Origin: Thermoflexia bacterium
GTDB taxonomy: Bacteria; Chloroflexota; Anaerolineae; B4-G1; SLSP01
Reading direction: 5' to 3'
Length of the DNA stretch: 5,288 nt
NCBI GenBank assembly: GCA_030605705.1
Contig: JAUWHU010000462.1
Span: 1 to 5,288, forward strand
Numbering within the stretch: position 1 is the stretch's first letter; each line of letters starts with the position of its first letter. Shown here in pieces: positions 1-4,676 of this stretch. Below the pieces are notes generated by a model. The model searched no databases. It saw nothing but the letters and a program-made list of their open reading frames with translations, and was not told the origin of the DNA. Position numbers and translations under genes: made by a program.

Positions 1-314
1 AGTGGAAAAATGCAGACGGCACACCAGGCGAGGAAACCACCTGGTTCCGCGTAACGGCCTGGCGGCGTTTGGCGGAGACCGCTGCACAGTATCTGAAGAA
101 AGGACGCCAGGTACTCATCGAGGGCCGATTAAAACCCGACCCGCAGACCGGCGGTCCGAAAGTCTGGACCCGGCAAGACGGGACTGCCGGGGCTTCTTAT
201 GAGATCACAGCGTCCACCATCCGCTTCCTGGGTCAGCGAGAAGAGACCACGGCCACCCCCAACGGCGCGCTGCCAGTGGAAGAAGCCGGGGAAGCTCCCC
301 CTATGCCGTACTAG
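1..314 (+). CDS. ssb: Single-stranded DNA-binding protein (SSB), 3' part; 5' end outside the window
   Basis: The frame is open from position 3 to the TAG at 312-314. SSB coats single-stranded DNA during replication, repair and plasmid transfer, and its C-terminal tail recruits partner proteins. The visible part begins WKNADGTPGEETTWFRVTAW, followed by 'LAETAAQYLKKGRQVLIEGRL', the OB-fold core typical of bacterial SSB. A later 'VWTRQDG...GASYEITAS.IRFLG' segment completes the last strands. About 40-50 N-terminal residues should be missing compared with a usual SSB. A TTG at 69 is only an internal Leu codon. The linker after the OB fold is short (about 25 residues). The tail ends E-A-P-P-M-P-Y rather than the usual acidic D-D-x-P-F, so the interaction tip is weakly acidic and ends in Tyr. 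The next gene lies 80 bp downstream. The family call is firm; whether this is the chromosomal or an element-borne copy is not shown, though neighbours favour the latter. Confidence 0.93.
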   Translation, partial: WKNADGTPGEETTWFRVTAWRRLAETAAQYLKKGRQVLIEGRLKPDPQTGGPKVWTRQDGTAGASYEITASTIRFLGQREETTATPNGALPVEEAGEAPPMPY

Positions 315-341
315 GCTCAAAGCCCCAGCTCGGCCGCTGCT

Positions 342-360
342 CATCACTTTGACAGTGGTG
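342..360. other. Short inverted repeat (hairpin) between ssb and the next gene
   Basis: CATCACT (342-348) pairs with AGTGGTG (354-360) through seven pairs, one of them a T-G wobble, around a 5-nt loop. No T-run follows, so it does not look like an intrinsic terminator. It could be an operator or an mRNA structure ahead of the gene at 395. The loop and right arm contain TTGACA (349-354), but no -10 box lies at the right distance. The left arm shares the ATCAC core with the palindrome at 579-596 and with the complement of the repeats at 4562-4647. Confidence 0.3.
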
Positions 361-394
361 GGCAGCGACGGGGAAGGGAGAAAGGCACTTTCTT

Positions 395-733
395 ATGCTA
401 GAAAATCTCAAAATAACAGAATATGAATTACTCTATGACAAGAAATCTCTTCGCAGCGTTGTTTTACAACTGCGACGTGGACGCGGCTGTGAGCGTTGGT
501 TAATTAGTCGAGCCGGTGATTGCCTCGGCAAAACTCCAAATGCTCACGGATATTTCACGTTTGAGTATGAACCGTTGCCATCATCACGTGATGATGATTA
601 TTACCGCGAACATCGTTTTGATAGCGCAGAGAAGGCTTATCAATTCTGGATAGAAAACCGGAACAAGATACTGGCAACACAAAGAGAATGGATTGAGTTT
701 GTGAGAATGACGAGGGGCATAAGCCATATCTAA
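395..733 (+). CDS. Hypothetical protein, 112 residues, soluble
   Basis: The ATG at 395 is preceded by a purine-rich stretch (GGGAG at 376-380 and AAAGG at 381-385, the latter 9 nt from the ATG), which supports this start. I do not recognise the family. The protein has no membrane segment or signal peptide. Its order is: a charged start with 'ITEYELLYDKKSLRSVVLQL' (likely beta strands), a basic 'RRGRGCERW' turn, 'ISRAGDCLGK', an acidic 'RDDDYYRE' loop near residues 65-72, then 'RFDSAEKAYQFWIENRN' (likely an amphipathic helix) and a basic C-terminus. This order faintly recalls WGR-type DNA-nick-sensing domains (a W-containing strand, then 'FDSxEKA...F'), but the signature Trp-Gly-Arg is absent, so I give that little weight. 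The coding DNA looks AT-richer than its neighbours, especially in the first 60 bp, which may mean a separate origin. It carries the exact palindrome at 579-596. Confidence 0.72.
   Translation: MLENLKITEYELLYDKKSLRSVVLQLRRGRGCERWLISRAGDCLGKTPNAHGYFTFEYEPLPSSRDDDYYREHRFDSAEKAYQFWIENRNKILATQREWIEFVRMTRGISHI
579..596. repeat. Perfect 18-bp palindrome inside the 112-residue gene
   Basis: CATCATCACGTGATGATG reads the same on both strands, with its centre between 587 and 588. It encodes S-S-R-D-D-D. A perfect 18-bp palindrome is unlikely by chance in 5 kb (9 matched positions). Its arms contain ATCAC/GTGAT, the same core as the repeats before parA. It may be an operator for a dimeric regulator, or only the result of TCA-TCA and GAT-GAT codon runs. 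Confidence 0.6.
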
Positions 734-736
734 CAA

Positions 737-755
737 ATGGGCACGATTCGCCCAT
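737..755. other. Hairpin just downstream of the 112-residue gene
   Basis: ATGGGC (737-742) and GCCCAT (750-755) are perfect inverted repeats around a 7-nt loop, starting 3 nt after the TAA at 731-733. There is no T-run after it, so it is a weak candidate for a terminator. It may protect the upstream mRNA or cause a pause. It also sequesters an ATG at 737 that opens a 27-codon frame ending on the Shine-Dalgarno of the next gene. Confidence 0.3.
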
Positions 756-830
756 CCGCTTCCAGGCAGCCTTTATCAAAGAACGAGATGCGCGAAAAGA
801 GATTGTTCAAGCACAATTAGGAGGCGTTGC

Positions 831-1073
831 ATGACAGCACCACTCACAAAACAAGAATACATGCTGGTTATTGAGGCTCTCGACGTGCTTCGCGGACGTA
901 TTGAAGTCAGCATAGCATCTTTGCACAAGACCGCCAAATCGTATGGTCTTACAAACAGAGACGCTTTCAACCAGACACTCGCCGAGTGGGAAACAGAGCT
1001 TGCCTTGTTAGAATCCGCTAAAGAGAAAATACACGCGGGTTACGTGAGCACTCTGAGAGCCAAGCAATCATAG
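831..1073 (+). CDS. Hypothetical small helical protein, 80 residues
   Basis: The start is well fixed: a full AGGAGG (819-824) lies 6 nt before the ATG. The protein begins MTAPLTKQEYMLVIEALDVL and is rich in Leu, Ala, Glu and Lys throughout. It has no membrane segment, cysteine or known catalytic motif. It reads as two or three amphipathic helices, roughly residues 7-37 and 44-68, with a break at 'SYGLTNRD' (37-44). I do not recognise a family. Its TAG overlaps the GGAG (1073-1076) that serves the next gene, so it is very likely the first gene of the operon running to 4572. Its size and position would suit a small accessory, chaperone or regulatory subunit for the membrane proteins that follow, but nothing in the sequence proves this. 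Confidence 0.75.
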   Translation: MTAPLTKQEYMLVIEALDVLRGRIEVSIASLHKTAKSYGLTNRDAFNQTLAEWETELALLESAKEKIHAGYVSTLRAKQS

Positions 1074-1084
1074 GAGCACACGAG

Positions 1085-1564
1085 ATGAAACGGTTATTAT
1101 TACGTGGGTTGTGTGTGATGTTTCTGATAGGAATAGCAGTAGTTCTCACTGTCTACTGCGTCCAACAGCAAGCCATTTCCCATGCGTACCGCTCGTCGCC
1201 AGCGGGTCTCATCGCCGGAGCTGCCAACACCATCGCCGAGGGAGGCCATACTCACACCTTCGGTGACACGCTGGTAACGGTATTATCCGTCGTGGGGATT
1301 TTAGTGCTCATTGGCTTTTTTGTCTGGCTGGCGTCGCCGCTGCTCCCACTACAAGCACAGCGTCGCCGCTATCAGAGCCGCCGTTATCAACAACAGCGTT
1401 ATCAAAGGCCCCCGCAAGCATTGCAATTACCAGCGGATCAACAATGGATGCTCAGGCAAGAGATCCAGCGTCTCGAACAGCATCTTCAGCATCTTGAACA
1501 ACAACCCTATCAGCAATATCCTGAAAGTCTCTATCAGGAGGAAGAATCGCCATGGGTATTGTAA
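1085..1564 (+). CDS. Two-TM membrane protein with a Gln-rich, coiled-coil C-terminal tail (159 residues)
   Basis: GGAG at 1073-1076, overlapping the previous stop codon, gives an SD 8 nt from the ATG. Residues 1-8 (MKRLLLRG) are basic, followed by a first hydrophobic segment (about 9-26) that could be a TM helix or an uncleaved signal. A polar loop (27-60, with 'GGHTHTFGD') leads to a second TM (about 63-84). A strongly basic stretch follows (R93-R95, R99, R100, R105, R108), so by the positive-inside rule both ends should be cytoplasmic. This stretch contains RYQ at 95-97, 100-102 and 105-107, a 5-residue period. Residues 121-140 show Leu/Ile at 123, 127, 130, 134 and 137, a short coiled-coil pattern. 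The end is acidic (QEEES). I know no matching family. The 13-nt overlap with the next gene points to joint translation and a shared complex; the basic tail might touch DNA or the ATPase (inference). Confidence 0.8.
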   Translation: MKRLLLRGLCVMFLIGIAVVLTVYCVQQQAISHAYRSSPAGLIAGAANTIAEGGHTHTFGDTLVTVLSVVGILVLIGFFVWLASPLLPLQAQRRRYQSRRYQQQRYQRPPQALQLPADQQWMLRQEIQRLEQHLQHLEQQPYQQYPESLYQEEESPWVL

Positions 1565-2025
1565 TCGGCATTGGACTTTTTCTGCTGGCCGGTGGAGGCA
1601 TAGCAGTAGCCTTTGAGAGTAGCCGTACTCACGCCTTGCAAGCGCAGGCTGCCGAGGCACAAGCAGCCGCACAGGCCGCGGACGCGGCAGCGCGGGCGCG
1701 GCAGACAGAGGCCCTCATCATTGCCATTGAAAACTCTCAGCGTATGACTACGCTGTTAATGTTTGTAGTGATTCTGTTGACGGTTGCACTCCTGGCTATG
1801 ATTGCCGTATGGCTTTACACAAACATGCGTAACAGAGAACAAGCAGGCACATTTCATCATCAACCGGAGCCGCTAACCGCTCAAATGTGGGCATATTACA
1901 TGATGTTGCGGCAAAAACTCGGGGGGCACGAGTACGAGTTCCCGGTCTCCCCCGCAAACACGATTGTCACAGCCGATGACCCCTTCTGGATGTTGGGGGT
2001 GCATAAAGATGAAGAAGCGTACTAA
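1552..2025 (+). CDS. Two-TM membrane protein with an Ala-rich helix between the TMs (157 residues)
   Basis: An extended AGGAGGAAG at 1536-1544, inside the previous gene, fixes the ATG at 1552; the two genes overlap by 13 nt. TM1 covers about residues 2-21 and starts right at the N-terminus. Residues 27-62 are Ala/Gln-rich with scattered Arg and Glu (HALQAQAAEAQAAAQAADAA), a likely long helix or coiled coil. TM2 spans about 67-90, followed by basic NMRNR. The last 65 residues are polar and contain 'MWAYYMMLRQKL' (112-123) and end acidic (HKDEEAY). I do not recognise a family. The Ala-rich segment is similar in composition to the repeat region of the next protein, so the two may pack against each other (inference). 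Orientation is uncertain; NMRNR after TM2 favours a cytoplasmic C-terminus. Confidence 0.8.
   Translation: MGIVIGIGLFLLAGGGIAVAFESSRTHALQAQAAEAQAAAQAADAAARARQTEALIIAIENSQRMTTLLMFVVILLTVALLAMIAVWLYTNMRNREQAGTFHHQPEPLTAQMWAYYMMLRQKLGGHEYEFPVSPANTIVTADDPFWMLGVHKDEEAY
1995..1999 (+). promoter_or_regulatory. Ribosome binding site deciding the lipoprotein start
   Basis: A GGGGG run lies 9 nt before the ATG at 2009. It is a weak SD that would pair with anti-SD through one wobble. It favours 2009 over the TTG at 1964, since the ATG start yields a clean lipoprotein signal and the TTG start would put 15 extra residues before it. The site lies within the upstream gene, so ribosomes finishing that gene at 2025 may re-initiate here. 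Confidence 0.5.
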
Positions 2026-3175
2026 CTCTACAGTTATCTGGACTGTAACCTGTGTGCTGGTATTGGTACTCATAGCGTGCGCGAGTACGGATACTAGCAA
2101 TGGCGCCTCGTCCATGTCTGCTCCTGCGGTAACCAACACGGCAGCCAGAGGAACCATCGAAGCCGTCCAAGCCGCACAGTATCAGCATGAACTACATGCA
2201 CAGAATACCTTAGTTGCGATTCATGTAGCACAGACGGCCACGGTTATTGTTGAACAACAGGCGGCTAATGCTGTGGCAGCTCAACAGACAGCCACAGCTA
2301 TAGCGGAACAACAAGCGGCTAACGCTGCGGCAGCCCAACAAACAGCCACGGCCATAGCGGTGCAGTACACCGTGCAAGCTGCAAATGCACAGGCGACGGC
2401 GACCAAAGAAGCACAAGCGGCCACAGCCACAGCCAGGGCCTGGCAAGCCACACAGCAAGCACAATTCACTGCGGCAACCGCGACGGCTGAGTCCGTGCAT
2501 GCCACAGCCACGGTAGAGATGGTTGTCTTCAACTCACAAGCCACAGCGACCAAAGCTGCGGACAACGCCATCGCCACGGTGCAGGTGGCTCGAGCGAGGA
2601 AAGAAGAACTTGATGCTCAAATCGAGGAACTGGTTTATCCTCTCAAAGCCTACGGCCCCTGGGTACTCCTTTTGATAGCAGTGGTGGCTATCGTCTTTGG
2701 TCTCTACCGTTTCGCCGTGGTCATGGAAGCCCGGCAGCGAGTAATACAAAGCGAGGGAAGTAAAAACGTCATAGTTCTCGACCCAAGTGGTAAAGTGCTC
2801 CAACCACACAGCGCACTGGGGCCAATACTGGACCCTCGACAACGCATTCTACCACCCACAGCGGATGAGCAACTGATTGTAACCGAAAACGCTCAACGCA
2901 TTACGGCCATCCGCGCCACGCATCCCCCCCAGGATAGCGGGAGGAGTGACAATCGAACTACGCGGCAACACCGGTATCGCGAGGCCGCTGGGGCAATGCT
3001 GCGCCCGCAACTCCAACGCCACGACAAACCACCAACGCCGGGACTGCGTCAGATTTACGACTTACGCACGCTGAAACACGCTTACCAGGCCGGGTTACTC
3101 ACCCCACAGATGGCACAAGCTTTAGAGACGGATTGGCAACAACAAATCATAGATGGAGAATGTCTGGAGGTATAA
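2009..3175 (+). CDS. Predicted lipoprotein with 18-residue repeats, a late TM helix and a cytoplasmic tail (388 residues)
   Basis: Translation from ATG 2009 gives a textbook lipoprotein signal: MKKR, a hydrophobic core (about 9-22) and the lipobox L21-I22-A23-C24. The frame is open back to a TTG at 1964, but that adds residues ahead of the signal. The 5' end overlaps the upstream gene by 17 nt. Residues about 45-205 are Ala/Thr/Gln-rich and likely helical, built on an 18-residue period (Thr-Ala-Thr at 76, 94, 112, 130 and 166, with Thr at 148). A second hydrophobic segment spans about 216-238 (YGPWVLLLIAVVAIVFGLYR), followed by basic residues (R234, R242, R244), so the remaining 150 residues should be cytoplasmic. 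That tail has 'NVIVLDPSGKVLQP' (253-266), a Pro/Arg-rich linker and a helical end (346-381). The protein would thus be held at the outer face by lipid and cross the membrane once. No known family is recognised. It sits 2 nt before the ATPase gene, and the cytoplasmic tail is a candidate docking site for it (inference). Confidence 0.82.
   Translation: MKKRTNSTVIWTVTCVLVLVLIACASTDTSNGASSMSAPAVTNTAARGTIEAVQAAQYQHELHAQNTLVAIHVAQTATVIVEQQAANAVAAQQTATAIAEQQAANAAAAQQTATAIAVQYTVQAANAQATATKEAQAATATARAWQATQQAQFTAATATAESVHATATVEMVVFNSQATATKAADNAIATVQVARARKEELDAQIEELVYPLKAYGPWVLLLIAVVAIVFGLYRFAVVMEARQRVIQSEGSKNVIVLDPSGKVLQPHSALGPILDPRQRILPPTADEQLIVTENAQRITAIRATHPPQDSGRSDNRTTRQHRYREAAGAMLRPQLQRHDKPPTPGLRQIYDLRTLKHAYQAGLLTPQMAQALETDWQQQIIDGECLEV
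2252..2359 (+). repeat. Tandem 54-bp coding repeat (two copies)
   Basis: The units 2252-2305 and 2306-2359 match at 47 of 54 positions. They encode EQQAANAVAAQQTATAIA and the same with one Val-to-Ala change (residues 82-99 and 100-117 of the lipoprotein). Six of the seven base changes are silent, so the protein sequence appears to be under purifying selection. Looser 18-residue units extend on both sides. Confidence 0.85.
3166..3170 (+). promoter_or_regulatory. Ribosome binding site deciding the ATPase start
   Basis: GGAGG lies 7 nt before the ATG at 3178 and inside the last codons of the lipoprotein gene. This favours 3178 over the TTG at 3133, which would overlap the lipoprotein gene by 43 nt and has no SD of this quality. 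Confidence 0.75.
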
Positions 3176-3177
3176 GC

Positions 3178-4572
3178 ATGAGCATTTCAGCACTGCAAGT
3201 AACACGAGAAGCTGCCACCCGTGAGTTTTGGCGGGTGCTTATGGGTACCCTGCGCGAGCGTCAGGTGCTCCGCGCCCGGCCACGGCAAGGAGGCTATGTG
3301 TTGCCGGAAGCCCGTTGTGCATTTTCTTTGCCTGACCGCGTGATCTTTGTGTTAGATATGCAGCGTCTCGGCGGGATTCCCCGCGAGATGTGGCTAAAAC
3401 ATCCGATTTGGAAGCAGTGGCGGGCGGCTCTCGATGGACGCCCTGTATTTGTAACCGATAGTGCTGGCTTGGCAGTTACTGTAGGTCGTGAGCCGCTTGC
3501 TCCTGCATCGCGCTCGAAACACACACTTCCGGCACGCATCCTGTTGACGGCGGCGGAAATTCCAGATGCTCCTTACTGCGTGCGCCTGGGTTACGACGAA
3601 AAGAACCAACCACTGGACTTGAACCTGGCGCAGGAGCAGCGGGCCATTCTCATGGGGGGCGCGTCGGGCTACGGGAAAACCAACACCATGAAGTCCTTCG
3701 TCATGCAACTGGCGACGAAACATACCCTCGACGAGATCCGTTTCGCTATTGTGGATACCAAAGAGGTTGATTTCACCGGGAGCATAGCCCACCTGCCCCA
3801 GCTGTTTACCTCTATTGCCTACACGCTCACAGCTGCTGAAGAGCTCATCGAACGGGTAGAAGCGGAGCGCGTGCGTCGTCAGCGGCTCATGCACCAGGCG
3901 CAAGTCTCCGACTGGCAACAATACAATGCCAAAAGCGACGTCCCTTTTCCCCTGTTGCTGCTCATCGTGGATGAAGCGGCGGATTTCAAGGATGACATGG
4001 CGACATTGATCAACATTGCGCGCAAAGGGCGCGCCTTTGGAATCAGCCTAGTCCTGGGTACGCAAAGGCCGGACAGCAAAGTCATCAGCGGTCAGGTGAC
4101 GGCCAATCTTCCCACGGCGATTGCCTTCCGCACCCGTACCAATGGCGAGAGCCGGGTCATCTTAGATCGAGCCGGAGCCGAAGACCTCACTCGTCCTGGG
4201 CAGGCTTTGATTTTTAGCAATGGCTGGCTGAAAGTTCAAACGCTGTTGGTCACGGACATCGAGGCGTTTATCCACAGCGACATTCACGTTCAGGCTCCTA
4301 CGCTCACAGACGCTGAGACCTTCCTGGTGTGTCTCGCTCAAGAGGAATATGGCGGGGTGTTCAACATCCAGCGACTTTACGAAGATCCTCAAAATGTAAC
4401 AGCAACGGGTTATCGAGTGAGCAAACGGCAGATCACTAAACTGGCGCAACGTTGGGAGAAATGTGGTTGGCTGACACAACCAATAGACGTAACTCAACCG
4501 CGTCAGGTGACCGCTGAAATACTTTCGCTTACCTATCCCCCCCTGCGTCCTCAAAAAGTGGTGATACGGTGA
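3178..4572 (+). CDS. FtsK/SpoIIIE/TraB-family DNA-translocating ATPase, soluble form (464 residues)
   Basis: Members of this family form hexamers that pump double-stranded DNA using ATP. Walker A is G161-A-S-G-Y-G-K167-T168. Family hallmarks follow in order: 'RFAIVDTKEVDFTGSIAHLPQLF' region (about 188-210; FtsK has a similar 'IDPK..EL...IPHL'), a basic helix 'IERVEAERVRRQRLM' (224-238), Walker B (L259-LLLIVDE266), and 'LGTQRPDSKVISGQVTANLP' (293-312), the strongest family mark. The C-terminal 100 residues, especially 'YRVSKRQITKLAQRWEKCGWL' near 412-432, look like a helix-turn-helix or winged helix as in FtsK-gamma or Streptomyces TraB, which read short DNA repeats. The N-terminal 145 residues are unrecognised. 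There is no TM segment, unlike FtsK (four TMs, about 1300 residues); this size suits a plasmid transfer or maintenance protein. The last codons V-I-R and the stop TGA are formed by the repeat array. The function could be conjugative transfer or plasmid segregation; cell-division FtsK is unlikely. Confidence 0.9.
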   Translation: MSISALQVTREAATREFWRVLMGTLRERQVLRARPRQGGYVLPEARCAFSLPDRVIFVLDMQRLGGIPREMWLKHPIWKQWRAALDGRPVFVTDSAGLAVTVGREPLAPASRSKHTLPARILLTAAEIPDAPYCVRLGYDEKNQPLDLNLAQEQRAILMGGASGYGKTNTMKSFVMQLATKHTLDEIRFAIVDTKEVDFTGSIAHLPQLFTSIAYTLTAAEELIERVEAERVRRQRLMHQAQVSDWQQYNAKSDVPFPLLLLIVDEAADFKDDMATLINIARKGRAFGISLVLGTQRPDSKVISGQVTANLPTAIAFRTRTNGESRVILDRAGAEDLTRPGQALIFSNGWLKVQTLLVTDIEAFIHSDIHVQAPTLTDAETFLVCLAQEEYGGVFNIQRLYEDPQNVTATGYRVSKRQITKLAQRWEKCGWLTQPIDVTQPRQVTAEILSLTYPPLRPQKVVIR

Positions 4573-4578
4573 TACGGA
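4557..4578 (+). repeat. Left copy of a perfect 22-bp direct repeat bounding the array
   Basis: This segment, an AGTGG followed by two TGATACGG units and an A, is identical to 4628-4649, the start points being 71 bp apart. It lies at the 3' end of the ATPase gene and includes its stop codon (TGA, 4570-4572). The bases just outside differ (T at 4579, G at 4650). Confidence 0.85.
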
Positions 4579-4647
4579 TGATACGCGGTGATACGTGGTG
4601 ATACGAGCGGTGATACGTGGTGATACGAGTGGTGATACGGTGATACG
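4562..4647 (+). repeat. Array of nine TGATACG direct repeats (iterons): candidate centromere, operator or motor-loading site
   Basis: TGATACG begins at 4562, 4570, 4579, 4589, 4599, 4611, 4621, 4633 and 4641, all in one orientation. Start-to-start steps are 8, 9, 10, 10, 12, 10, 12 and 8 bp, a mean of about 9.9 bp, close to one DNA turn, so bound proteins would sit on roughly one face. Eight of nine are preceded by G as GTGATACG. Internal 22-bp blocks 4589-4610 and 4611-4632 differ at one base, showing growth by duplication. The array ends 29 bp before the parA ATG. Type Ib plasmid partition systems (small ParA plus ribbon-helix-helix partner) keep their centromere and operator at this place. 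The core on the other strand, TATCACC, resembles the heptad (A/T)ATCAC(A/T) bound by omega of pSM19035, though those heptads are unspaced. An alternative is a clt/TRS-type site read by the ATPase, or replication iterons. Confidence 0.85.
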
Positions 4648-4649
4648 GA
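4628..4649 (+). repeat. Right copy of the perfect 22-bp direct repeat
   Basis: It is identical to 4557-4578 and closes the array. Recombination between the two copies would delete 71 bp and leave a two-repeat site while keeping the ATPase stop codon, so copy number may vary among relatives. Confidence 0.85.
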
Positions 4650-4665
4650 GATTCAAAGATCAAAC

Positions 4666-4671
4666 AGGAGA
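4666..4671 (+). promoter_or_regulatory. Ribosome binding site of parA
   Basis: AGGAGA precedes the ATG at 4677 with about 5-6 nt spacing. This fixes the parA start. Between the repeats and this site (4648-4665) I see no clear -10 box; a promoter, if present, would overlap the repeats and be open to repression by a repeat-binding protein. Confidence 0.7.
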
Positions 4672-4676
4672 GTTCA

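Noticed and set aside
349..377. TTGACA at 349-354 as a -35 promoter element
   Set aside because: At 16-18 bp downstream the sequence is G-rich (GGGAAGGG), with no -10-like hexamer, and the TTGACA falls in the loop and arm of a hairpin.
737..820. 27-codon frame as a real gene
   Set aside because: No Shine-Dalgarno at proper spacing, start inside a hairpin stem, and no recognisable protein pattern. Kept only as a low-interest leader idea.
1311..1616. 101-residue + strand frame overlapping two membrane-protein genes
   Set aside because: It has no SD, an Arg/Asn/Ser-rich composition typical of a frame-shifted reading, and both overlapped genes have strong SDs and TM segments.
2210..2577. Two open frames on the - strand (Cys/Gly-rich and Ala/Val-rich)
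   Set aside because: They lie opposite the repetitive lipoprotein coding region and their odd composition follows from its GCN/ACN/CAR codons. No ribosome binding site supports them.
2924..2930. C7 run in the lipoprotein gene, and another at 4537-4543 in the ATPase gene, as frameshift or phase-variation sites
   Set aside because: Both genes read sensibly through the runs in one frame, and I saw no long alternative frame that a slip would join.
4162..4656. 164-residue - strand frame whose N-terminus is repetitive (VSPYHH-like)
   Set aside because: The repetition is just the TGATACG array read backwards, and the rest is opposite the ATPase gene in a frame with no family features.
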